A stretch of 8,273 nt of DNA from Butyrivibrio sp. (GCF_024699075.1 NZ_JAILQF010000032.1:1-8273); one strand, 5' to 3'; counted from the stretch's first letter, positions 1-5,893 are shown. Notes: generated by a model not told the origin, from the letters alone. A program made the numbers and translations.

Positions 1-813
1 TATCCTGCGCTGCCTGTTCATATATCCGGCAACGTCCATGCCATAAACATTCTCAAGTACATCTGCAGTAAGTACCTTGTCTTTAGTCCCCTGACACAGG
101 ATCTCACCACTTTTAATAAATATCATATCACTTGAGATCTCAACTGCAAGACTTATATCATGAAAAACTCCAATTAATGTATTATCAACTTTCGTTCCAT
201 CAGAAAGAACAGTTTCCCCTTTAGACCATTCTATAAGATGTTCCATAAGCTCAGCCTGGTATTTTAGATCCAGATGATTGGTGGGCTCATCAAGAAGTAT
301 AATTGGAGTTTCCTGTGCAAAGCACCTTGCAAGGAAAACTCTCTGAAGCTGACCTCCTGATAGAGCACTTATCTGCTTTTTCTCTATATCTTTAAGTCCT
401 GTAATTTCAAGGCATCTGTCGACAACTTCTCTGTCATGGACAAGGCTTTGATGACTAAGGCCTATACCAGCTCTACCCTTTTGATGTCTTTCGTTGTCAT
501 GCCTTGCGAATCTTCCAAGCTCTACAGTCTCTCTTATTGTATACGAAAAGTATACAGGAGAAAGCTGGGACATCATTGCCATCATCCCTGCTATTTCACG
601 TCTTTTGAGGCTTGAAAGATCCCTTCCAAGGATCTTTATATTCCCTTTATAATTAATAAGGCCTGTAAGGCTTCTAAGAAGCGTAGTCTTACCACAACCA
701 TTTGCGCCCATAATGCATAGATTATGGCCACACTCAAGTTCAAAATTTATATTTTTGATAATAGCATCACCATTATAACCGGCACTTAGATCTGATACAG
801 ATATCGCTTTCAT
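1..813 (-). CDS. btuD: ABC transporter ATP-binding protein of a corrinoid (B12) importer, 3' end cut by window
   Basis: This is the ATPase subunit of a FecCDE/BtuFCD-type importer; it would hydrolyse ATP on the cytoplasmic face to drive the permease encoded just upstream. The 271 codons in the window are open from ATG at 813 to base 1. The order of motifs is complete: Walker A GANGCGKTT (residues 36-44), Q-loop Gln83, signature LSGGQ (151-155), Walker B ILLDEP (172-177) followed by NHLD, and H-loop His218 in VFHD. The family is usually about 250-280 residues, so little is missing. About a dozen extra residues (roughly 198-210) sit between the D-loop helix and the H-loop strand, probably a surface loop. 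The permease stop codon TAA directly abuts this ATG (TAAATG), which indicates translational coupling. Corrinoid specificity is inferred from the riboswitch heading the operon; the family also serves heme and siderophores. Confidence 0.9.
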   Translation of the reverse strand, partial: MKAISVSDLSAGYNGDAIIKNINFELECGHNLCIMGANGCGKTTLLRSLTGLINYKGNIKILGRDLSSLKRREIAGMMAMMSQLSPVYFSYTIRETVELGRFARHDNERHQKGRAGIGLSHQSLVHDREVVDRCLEITGLKDIEKKQISALSGGQLQRVFLARCFAQETPIILLDEPTNHLDLKYQAELMEHLIEWSKGETVLSDGTKVDNTLIGVFHDISLAVEISSDMIFIKSGEILCQGTKDKVLTADVLENVYGMDVAGYMNRQRRI

Positions 814-1848
814 TTATTTATCCTTTCTCCCTCTAAGGTACAACCATATAAAGAAGGGAGCACCTATAACTCCTGTAACTGCTCCAACAGGAAGCTCCGA
901 TTCCACAGCTGTCCTTGCTATCATATCGCAAAGTGCCATGAAGGCCCCACCTACAAAAAATGACATTGGCACAACTCTTTTATGGGAAGCACCAAATACT
1001 ATTCTGACTGCATGAGGAGCTATAAGATCGACAAAGCCAATTGTTCCTGAAAAGCATACAGAAACGCCGGTAAGAAGAGCTGCAAGAAGAAGGAGATTTC
1101 TTTTGCTCTTTCTGACATTTACACCCATTGCATATGCCTGTTCGTCGCCAAAGGATATGATATCCATTGACCTTGCATAGCATATGGTCACTATAAGTCC
1201 GAATATACACAGAGGGAGAAGTATCTGAATGTGATACCATCTCTTACCTGAAAATGATCCCATCTGCCATAACAAAAGCTGCTGGGAATGTGCTCTGGCA
1301 AAAGAGCTTACGAGTGTCATAACTGCATTTGTAAATAAAGATACTACCATTCCAATAAGTATCACTGTATTGGAATGAAGGGTACTGTCAAATTTGGAAG
1401 CAATAACAAGTACAAGAATAACAGTAGCAAAGCCAAATGCAAATCCAAATACAGGAAGAAGAAAGCTTCCAAGTAAGGGTATCGTAAACTGGGTAACTAT
1501 TATGATAGAAGCTCCAAGTGAAGCACCGCTCGATACTCCAAGAGTATAAGATGATGCCAGAGGATTTTGAAGAACGGACTGCATTATAGCACCTGACAAG
1601 GCAAGAGCTCCGCCAACAAGAAATGCCGTTATGGCTCTTGGAAGTCTTATAGTCCACAATATAGACGTAGTTGCAGCAAGATCATCCGGAATACTTGTTC
1701 CAAATATCTTACCTCCAATAATCGTCATGGCATCTTTTAAAGGAATATCCACGCTTCCAATTCCCATGCATATTCCAAGGATTATAAAACAGGCAATGAC
1801 AGTTATGACTTCTAAAGTATTGTAACTCAAGTTATTCTCTTTATTCAT
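814..1848 (-). CDS. btuC: FecCD/BtuC-family ABC transporter permease
   Basis: This 344-residue integral membrane protein is the permease of the importer and would form a homodimeric channel in the cytoplasmic membrane. It has about ten hydrophobic segments, the first at residues 13-33. FecCD hallmarks are visible: RLPR at 68-71 followed by a Gly/Ala-rich segment containing QNPLASS (94-100), then GVSSGASLGA (104-113). Later come GTIGFVDLIAPHAVR (268-282), the loop that normally contacts the ATPase, and ELPVGAVTGVIGAPFF near the C-terminus. The length is normal for the family. The start is supported by AAGG about 8 nt upstream of the ATG. It lies 146 bp downstream of the binding-protein gene, with a terminator-like hairpin between them, and abuts the ATPase gene. 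B12 as substrate is inferred from the upstream riboswitch. Confidence 0.92.
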   Translation of the reverse strand: MNKENNLSYNTLEVITVIACFIILGICMGIGSVDIPLKDAMTIIGGKIFGTSIPDDLAATTSILWTIRLPRAITAFLVGGALALSGAIMQSVLQNPLASSYTLGVSSGASLGASIIIVTQFTIPLLGSFLLPVFGFAFGFATVILVLVIASKFDSTLHSNTVILIGMVVSLFTNAVMTLVSSFARAHSQQLLLWQMGSFSGKRWYHIQILLPLCIFGLIVTICYARSMDIISFGDEQAYAMGVNVRKSKRNLLLLAALLTGVSVCFSGTIGFVDLIAPHAVRIVFGASHKRVVPMSFFVGGAFMALCDMIARTAVESELPVGAVTGVIGAPFFIWLYLRGRKDK

Positions 1849-1860
1849 AGCTTACCTTTT

Positions 1861-1925
1861 AAAAGAAAATATGCAGCCTTTGCTTTGATAAACAAGGCAT
1901 AGCTGTGTTTATAGCTCAGGCTGCA
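1861..1925 (-). terminator. Intra-operon terminator-like hairpin between btuF and btuC
   Basis: Read on the minus strand, TGCAGCCT (1925-1918) pairs perfectly with AGGCTGCA (1879-1872). Inside it a second perfect 7-bp stem forms, ATAAACA (1912-1906) with TGTTTAT (1894-1888). The outer right arm is followed by TATTTTCTTTT (1871-1861), an interrupted U-tract, about 12 nt before the permease start. The likely effect is partial termination or 3'-end protection that gives more binding protein than permease. That role is an inference from layout. Confidence 0.55.
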
Positions 1926-1994
1926 CATACAAATAGTCATATAACGATCAGGGATTGCCATTTAGGGCAAAGCCATTCACTTACAAGTTTATAA

Positions 1995-3098
1995 TTATCT
2001 TGCTACTGCTGCAAATGGATCTTCAACATCTGCAAATACTTCAGGATAGATGTACTTAGCCATCTCTACCATAGCACTTACAACATGCTGGTTGGGCTGA
2101 TTGAGCTCATTTGAAAGCTCCATAAGATATACATCACCGTTAACAACAGCTGTTACATTCTCCCATCCTGAAAGTGTGAGGTGAGTCTCAACTGCATCTG
2201 TTGTATACATATCTGTAGAAATGATAACGTCAGGATTAATAGCAATAGCATCCTCTTCTGTAAGAGAAGCCCAGCCTACCTGATCAGCTGTAGCATTAAC
2301 AGCTCCGATTGCTTCGATCATCTCAGCAATGTATGTTTCTGATCCTGCAGAATAGATTGTAGGATAATCTGCTGTAGGTGTATTGGTCTCATAGAGAACT
2401 GTCTTCTTTTCATCTTCTGAGATTGTAGCTGCGAGCTCTTTGATCTCATCAATTGTAGCTTCCATCTCTTCAACGATAGTTGCAGCTTCATCAGCTGTTC
2501 CTGTGCATGACCCGATGAATGTGATACTTGTGCTGATATCTTCAAGACTTGATGCACTTGGTATATCTGCTACGCAGATACCTGCTTCACGAACTGAACC
2601 ATATACATCAGTACCTGTTGCATAGCTCATTCCTGTTGTGAATACGATATCAGGATTAAGTGCTACGATTGATTCCTGATCAGGAGACATCATATCGAAC
2701 TGAGGGATATCTGCTGTAAGGCTATCTCCATAATATTCATAAGAGTATGTATCGCAGGCTACGATATAATCTGAAAGTCCAAGGTCTACAAGAAGACGTG
2801 TAGAAGATGGTGACATACTAACGATGGCATCAATTTCTTCAGGAACTGTGATCTCATTACCTGCAAGGTCTGTTGTAGGAAGATCTGTAGCAGCTTCTTC
2901 ACTCTTTTCTTCAGCTGTAGCAGATTCACCTGCCGCATCTTCTACTACTTCTTCAGATGCACTTTCACTAGCTTCATTTGTACTTGCAGCTTCATTAGTG
3001 CTTGAAGTTTCATTAGCTGATTCAGATGATCCGCATCCAACAAGCATTGTAAATGAAAGTGTTGCAGCAAGCATTGTTGATAATAGTTTCTTTTTCAT
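1995..3098 (-). CDS. btuF: Corrinoid-type ABC transporter substrate-binding lipoprotein
   Basis: This 367-residue lipoprotein should bind the corrinoid outside the membrane and deliver it to the permease. It starts with MKKKLL, a hydrophobic stretch, then a lipobox LVGC with Cys22 as the lipidated residue. Residues 23 to about 75 are a Ser/Ala/Glu-rich tether with a repeated STNEA unit. The fold that follows is of the BtuF/FecB (PF01497) type: TDLAGNEITVPEEIDAIVS, then SPSSTRLLVDLGLSDYIVACD, ALNPDIVFTT, a long helix (about 202-228), a second lobe with INPDVIIST, and SGWENVTAVVNGDVYLM near the end. An in-frame ATG at 3167 would add 23 residues in front of the lipoprotein signal. I chose 3098 because GGAG lies 6 nt upstream and the signal peptide begins exactly there. 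It is the first gene of the operon, behind a cobalamin riboswitch. Ligand identity rests on that riboswitch, not on binding residues. Confidence 0.9.
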   Translation of the reverse strand: MKKKLLSTMLAATLSFTMLVGCGSSESANETSSTNEAASTNEASESASEEVVEDAAGESATAEEKSEEAATDLPTTDLAGNEITVPEEIDAIVSMSPSSTRLLVDLGLSDYIVACDTYSYEYYGDSLTADIPQFDMMSPDQESIVALNPDIVFTTGMSYATGTDVYGSVREAGICVADIPSASSLEDISTSITFIGSCTGTADEAATIVEEMEATIDEIKELAATISEDEKKTVLYETNTPTADYPTIYSAGSETYIAEMIEAIGAVNATADQVGWASLTEEDAIAINPDVIISTDMYTTDAVETHLTLSGWENVTAVVNGDVYLMELSNELNQPNQHVVSAMVEMAKYIYPEVFADVEDPFAAVAR

Positions 3099-3279
3099 AA
3101 TATTCTCCATTCTGAAGCATAACGAATAGGTTGTATGTTCAAAATAGTGCTTCGCTATCATGAACACATAATAGGCACCTTTCGAGAATTATATACACCG
3201 GGCAAATAAGAATTTTGGGCATACTTATATGTAACCTTCCTTATTATGAAAGTAAAAGAAAGATCACGCATAAACAACT

Positions 3280-3303
3280 ACTGTCTTTAAATCATAAAAC
3301 AGT
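3280..3303 (-). promoter_or_regulatory. Hairpin in the leader between riboswitch and btuF, possible expression platform
   Basis: On the minus strand ACTGTTTT (3303-3296) pairs with AAGACAGT (3287-3280) over an 8-nt loop, with one G-U pair, followed by a weakly U-rich AGTTGTTT. It is the best terminator-like structure between the riboswitch and the btuF start, but it is weak and AT-rich. A second possibility is translational: ATTCTC (3189-3184 on the minus strand) could pair with GAGAAT (3107-3102) and hide the btuF ribosome site. Neither is proven. Confidence 0.3.
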
Positions 3304-3371
3304 CATTCTGCATCCCAAAACAGGAATCTTAGAATATTTGACCGGCACTTATCTTTGGTCTCGAAGAATCT

Positions 3372-3535
3372 GTGCCAATATGAGGGCAGGTATCTGGCTT
3401 AGGAACACATTTATACGGTGCCCTCATGACTGTATCCATCAGCCATGCGCATCCTTTGTTCCAACACAGTAGCGGCACTGTCCGGGAAGCTCGCCCGGTT
3501 CCCTGTTAGGTCAGCTGCAAGCGGATACTTGTAGC
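3372..3535 (-). ncRNA. Cobalamin riboswitch controlling the B12 uptake operon
   Basis: Read on the minus strand the core consensus is plain. It shows AACAGGGAAC (from about 3507), a P4 hairpin CCGGG/CCCGG (3498-3494 with 3486-3482), then P5 ACAGT/ACTGT (3481-3477 with 3470-3466) closing the loop GCCGCT. A peripheral stem GGAACA/TGTTCC (3462-3457 with 3407-3402) follows. Last comes the B12 box TAAGCCAGATACCTGCC (3401-3385). GCAG (3518-3515) can pair with CTGC of the B12 box. The peripheral arm contains a CATGGCTG/CAGTCATG hairpin, most like the long AdoCbl-type (class I) architecture, although the subclass is uncertain. It lies about 280 nt upstream of btuF, just after a predicted promoter. 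Corrinoid binding would lower operon expression; whether by termination or translation is not clear from the sequence. The outer boundaries are approximate. Confidence 0.9.
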
Positions 3536-3555
3536 TAACACCCACATACGTTCGA

Positions 3556-3584
3556 ACATTAACACAAATACACAAGATAGTCAA
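3556..3584 (-). promoter_or_regulatory. Predicted sigma-A promoter of the B12 uptake operon
   Basis: On the minus strand TTGACT (3584-3579) is separated by exactly 17 bp from TAATGT (3561-3556), which is preceded by a TGT extended -10 motif. Transcription would begin near 3549, about 15 nt before the riboswitch core, which is the expected arrangement. The -10 is weak (3 of 6), partly offset by the extended motif. Confidence 0.6.
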
Positions 3585-3591
3585 ATATCTA

Positions 3592-3620
3592 TTGCGACAA
3601 GACAAAATAAAACGTAAACT
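3592..3620 (+). promoter_or_regulatory. Candidate promoter of the pectinesterase gene
   Basis: TTGCGA (3592-3597) and TAAACT (3615-3620) are 17 bp apart, each matching 4 of 6 consensus bases. The predicted start near 3627 leaves a leader of about 140 nt. The -35 is only 7 bp from the -35 of the divergent B12 operon. A TGTAAG half-site (3622-3627), identical to half of the LacI-type operator near uxaC, lies at the start point, but its second half is degenerate. An alternative -10, TATAAA at 3633-3638, lacks a good -35. Confidence 0.4.
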
Positions 3621-3656
3621 GTGTAAGAAAGCTATAAAATATCTATTTATAGATTC

Positions 3657-3732
3657 AAACTTCGTACATATAAATCCTTTTCTTTCTATCAAATTAAAAA
3701 GGACTTTAGATTTTTTATTATGTGCGAAGTTT
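3657..3732 (+). promoter_or_regulatory. Structured leader with attenuator-like hairpin upstream of pectinesterase
   Basis: An outer stem pairs AAACTTCGTACATA (3657-3670) with TATGTGCGAAGTTT (3719-3732): 14 bp including one G-U in RNA. Nested in it, TAAATCCTTTT (3671-3681) pairs with AAAAGGACTTTA (3697-3708), 11 bp with one bulged C, followed by GA and six Ts (3711-3716). The inner stem plus T-run is the pattern of an intrinsic terminator in a 5' leader. No plus-strand gene lies upstream in this window, so it probably acts on the pectinesterase transcript. It is AT-rich, hence only moderately strong. Confidence 0.5.
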
Positions 3733-3765
3733 AAGTTATAAAATTATTTTGGAGACAAAATTACA

Positions 3766-4617
3766 ATGAAAGAATTAATACTGGATAAGGGAACATACTA
3801 TAAAAAGTTATATTTTGACGAGGAATATTATAAGGAAAATAATGTATCCGACTGCTCTTTGCATATAAAAGGTGCCGGCATGGATCTTACTACTATTTCA
3901 TGGTCTGATGCGGGTTTTGACAAGGCACCTGATGATAAAGGGATAAAGCTCGGGACTTTTAGAAGTTATACTATGTTCGTATCAGGCAAGGAAGCTGTTA
4001 TAGAAGATCTTACTATTGAAAATACAGCAGGCGATGGCCGTATAAGAGGGCAGGCTGTTGCCCTATATGCTGATGCAAGTAAAGTAACCTGCAGACGTGT
4101 GCATTTAAAAGGACATCAGGATACTCTCTTCATGTCACCTCTTCCATTAACTGAGCGCGAGAAAGGCGGCTTTATAGGGCCAAGGGAAGACAGCCCTCGT
4201 CTTATGACTACTCAGTACTACGAAGACTGCATTATAGAGGGTGATGTTGACTTCATATTTGGCGGGGCCAATGCTACTTTTAAGAACTGCACTATAGTAT
4301 CTCTATACAGGGCACCTCTTATAGACAAGAATACAATATCAAAAGAAAAAGCTGCGGATTATACAGGAGTTCCTATTCAAGGATTTGTTTGCGCTCCTTG
4401 TACTCCAGAGAACGAACCCGGAATGAAGTTTATAGATTGCAAGTTTATAACAGATCGTTGTCCGGATGCTTCAGTTTATCTTGCCCGTCCATGGCGTGAA
4501 AATGGAGGTGCTTATTTTGAAAACTGCTACTTTGGTACGCACATTCATCCGGACCTTTTTGCCGGATGGAAGGATGTTCATAAGATTGAGCCTACTGCCA
4601 GATTTAGAAATCTGTAG
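3766..4617 (+). CDS. Pectin methylesterase (CE8 family), apparently cytoplasmic
   Basis: This enzyme hydrolyses methyl esters of galacturonate units in pectin or oligogalacturonides, releasing methanol. The 283 residues carry the full CE8 active-site set: Gln96 in GQAVAL, Gln118-Asp119 in GHQDTL, Asp162 in GDVDFIFGGANATF, and Arg241/Trp243 in YLARPW. There is no signal peptide or anchor, so I infer action on imported oligomers in the cytoplasm. The protein begins directly at the strand equivalent to the family's pectin-helix entry (LDKGTYYKKLYF). It therefore lacks the usual 25-30 N-terminal residues, and an in-frame stop at 3739 rules out extension. It also ends shortly after ARFRNL, earlier than most relatives. 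The two catalytic Asp are 43 residues apart, against about 21 in the classic Erwinia enzyme, because of an inserted loop (about 122-148). GGAG lies 11 nt before the ATG. Its stop overlaps the convergent regulator gene by 14 bp. Confidence 0.9.
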   Translation: MKELILDKGTYYKKLYFDEEYYKENNVSDCSLHIKGAGMDLTTISWSDAGFDKAPDDKGIKLGTFRSYTMFVSGKEAVIEDLTIENTAGDGRIRGQAVALYADASKVTCRRVHLKGHQDTLFMSPLPLTEREKGGFIGPREDSPRLMTTQYYEDCIIEGDVDFIFGGANATFKNCTIVSLYRAPLIDKNTISKEKAADYTGVPIQGFVCAPCTPENEPGMKFIDCKFITDRCPDASVYLARPWRENGGAYFENCYFGTHIHPDLFAGWKDVHKIEPTARFRNL

Positions 4618-5608
4618 TACAACGCTTTACAAGCTTGGATTCGATCACTGTTTTATGATCGACCTTTTTGCCCTGGAGACATTCCATCATCTTGTCTACA
4701 GCAACATGTGCCATATCCTTGATAGAAGTATCTACTGATGTAAGTTCAGGCTCGACATAATCTGAAAGTGGTGAGTTATTGTAACCAATTACGCTGATGT
4801 CTCCGGGAACCTGAAGCATTCTTGCTTTTGCATACTTTAAAACTCCAACTGCAAGTTCATCAGTAGTAGCTACTGCTGCATCGAACTCGATATCTTTTCT
4901 CATAAGAAGAAGGTCTCTTTCTTCATGAAGAGAACAGGTTATCTTAAGCTTAAGATTGCCATCTACAGGAATTCCGTTATCTCTAAGTGCATCTTCATAT
5001 CCAGCCATCTTCTGATTAGATGAATAGGACTCTGAATCATAAAGGAAAAGAATTTTCTTTCTTCCTGACTTTATCAATGAATCAGTCGCATTGTACATTG
5101 CCTTTCTATCATCTCCGAGAACGCCATATATGTTCTTATTCTCAAGATATCCATTAAGTATGAAAACAGGAACCTGCTCAGCATCTTTATGAAGATATGC
5201 AACTTCATCTGTCTCGCAGTTTCCAAGGAACTGTGAGCCTATAAGAATAAGTGCATCAACTTTCTTCTTAAGAAGAAGATCTACTGCATGCTCTCTTGAT
5301 TCAAGGTCATAACCACTGCATAAGAGCATATAATCATATCCATATTCATGGAGCTTCTTTTCAAGTATTGAAACCATGCGTGCCATATAATCGTCCTTAA
5401 TATCAGCGCATGAAATTCCAACCATCTTCATGGAATTAAACTGAAGACTTCTTGCAAAAGGATTAGGAGTATAATCATATTCCTTCATTACTGCAAGAAC
5501 CTTCTCTCTTGTCTTATCACTTACGCTGGGATTGCCATTAACAACTCGCGATATTGTAGCGATAGAAACCCCTGATAGTCTTGCTATATCATAAATAGTA
5601 ACTGCCAT
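4604..5608 (-). CDS. LacI/GalR-family transcriptional regulator, probable uronate/pectin repressor
   Basis: This 334-residue DNA-binding regulator has normal length for the family. Residues 4-25 form the helix-turn-helix (TIYDIARLSG, then VSIATISRVVNGNPSV). The hinge helix NPFARSL follows at 49-55 with the conserved Leu, and a two-lobed sugar-binding domain runs from about 60 to 330 (VGISCADI..., DALILIGSQ..., ISVIGYNNSPLSDY..., ELTSVDTSI). The DNA-binding part closely resembles CcpA, but the ligand domain does not obviously, and the setting beside uxaC and a pectinesterase suggests a local regulator similar in role to Bacillus ExuR. GAGG is 7 nt upstream of the ATG. The gene is divergent from uxaC and convergent with the pectinesterase gene. 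A LacI-type palindrome just after its predicted promoter suggests autoregulation. The inducer is not identifiable here; a uronate or tagaturonate-type compound is a guess. Confidence 0.9.
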   Translation of the reverse strand: MAVTIYDIARLSGVSIATISRVVNGNPSVSDKTREKVLAVMKEYDYTPNPFARSLQFNSMKMVGISCADIKDDYMARMVSILEKKLHEYGYDYMLLCSGYDLESREHAVDLLLKKKVDALILIGSQFLGNCETDEVAYLHKDAEQVPVFILNGYLENKNIYGVLGDDRKAMYNATDSLIKSGRKKILFLYDSESYSSNQKMAGYEDALRDNGIPVDGNLKLKITCSLHEERDLLLMRKDIEFDAAVATTDELAVGVLKYAKARMLQVPGDISVIGYNNSPLSDYVEPELTSVDTSIKDMAHVAVDKMMECLQGKKVDHKTVIESKLVKRCTTDF

Positions 5609-5706
5609 TTCAAAACCTCATTTCCATTATTACCCCATCAATGTTGTAAACAAGCAGCAAAAAAGCTCTTTCCGGTAGTTTATACAAGAGGTAGACACTC
5701 TTAAAC

Positions 5707-5720
5707 TGTAAATGCTTACA
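5707..5720. promoter_or_regulatory. LacI-type operator O1 at the regulator promoter
   Basis: TGTAAATGCTTACA fits the LacI-family pattern TGNAANNNNTTNCA with one arm mismatch. It lies at about +4 to +17 of the predicted regulator transcript, a position suited to autorepression. It also matches the CcpA cre consensus with a single central mismatch, so catabolite control is an alternative. Confidence 0.65.
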
Positions 5721-5730
5721 TATCGCTAAC

Positions 5731-5759
5731 ATTATATATTAAAAAATAATCATACACAA
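5731..5759 (-). promoter_or_regulatory. Predicted promoter of the LacI-family regulator gene
   Basis: On the minus strand a perfect -10 TATAAT (5736-5731) follows TTGTGT (5759-5754) with a 17-bp spacer. The start point would be near 5724, giving a leader of about 115 nt. Operator O1 lies directly downstream. Confidence 0.65.
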
Positions 5760-5789
5760 CCAAAAAAAATCCCTAATTTTTTATTGATA

Positions 5790-5820
5790 TTGCCCATAAA
5801 AATCGAATTTATTTGGGCAA
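5790..5820. repeat. Inverted repeat in the middle of the regulator-uxaC intergenic region
   Basis: TTGCCCA (5790-5796) is the exact inverse of TGGGCAA (5814-5820), and an inner AT-rich pairing ATAAA/TTTAT with a 2-nt bulge extends it. It lies upstream of both divergent promoters' start points, so it would not be transcribed from either. It may be a protein-binding site, or chance. Confidence 0.4.
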
Positions 5821-5829
5821 AGCAATGTC

Positions 5830-5858
5830 TTGAAATTAATTTAACAATCGCATATAGT
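5830..5858 (+). promoter_or_regulatory. Predicted uxaC promoter
   Basis: TTGAAA (5830-5835, 5 of 6) and TATAGT (5853-5858, 5 of 6) are separated by exactly 17 bp, the best plus-strand promoter in this intergenic region. The start point would be near 5865, inside operator O2, leaving a long leader of about 257 nt. A second candidate, extended -10 TGCTATAAA at 5933-5941, lacks a convincing -35. Confidence 0.7.
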
Positions 5859-5863
5859 ATTTT

Positions 5864-5877
5864 TGTAAGTGCTTACA
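5864..5877. promoter_or_regulatory. LacI-type operator O2 at the uxaC start point
   Basis: TGTAAGTGCTTACA is a palindrome with perfect 6-bp arms (TGTAAG/CTTACA) around TG. It fits the LacI-family consensus and covers the predicted +1 of uxaC, so bound repressor should block initiation. It shares 13 of 14 bases with O1, 157 bp away. Confidence 0.75.
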
Positions 5878-5893
5878 GAATGACAATTATTTC

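Noticed and set aside
1955..1970. Small inverted repeat TTGCC/GGCAA followed by AGC, resembling the repeat at 5790-5823
   Set aside because: The shared GGGCAAAGC is only 9 bases and the loops differ, so a common element is not supported.
2824..3129. Plus-strand open frame opposite the lipoprotein N-terminus
   Set aside because: Its Ser/Ala-rich product is the mirror of the low-complexity tether codons, a typical shadow.
3099..3167. Upstream ATG at 3167 as start of the binding lipoprotein
   Set aside because: It would put 23 unrelated residues before a textbook lipoprotein signal, while ATG 3098 has GGAG at ideal spacing.
3215..3472. Plus-strand open frame of 85 codons
   Set aside because: It is antisense to the btuF leader and riboswitch, with no ribosome site or family resemblance.
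3411..3692. Minus-strand open frame of 93 codons upstream of the B12 operon
   Set aside because: It lies across the cobalamin riboswitch and the promoter, with no recognisable protein features.
4604..5608. Calling the regulator CcpA
   Set aside because: Only the DNA-binding part is strikingly CcpA-like; the ligand domain and the gene context fit a local sugar-acid regulator better.
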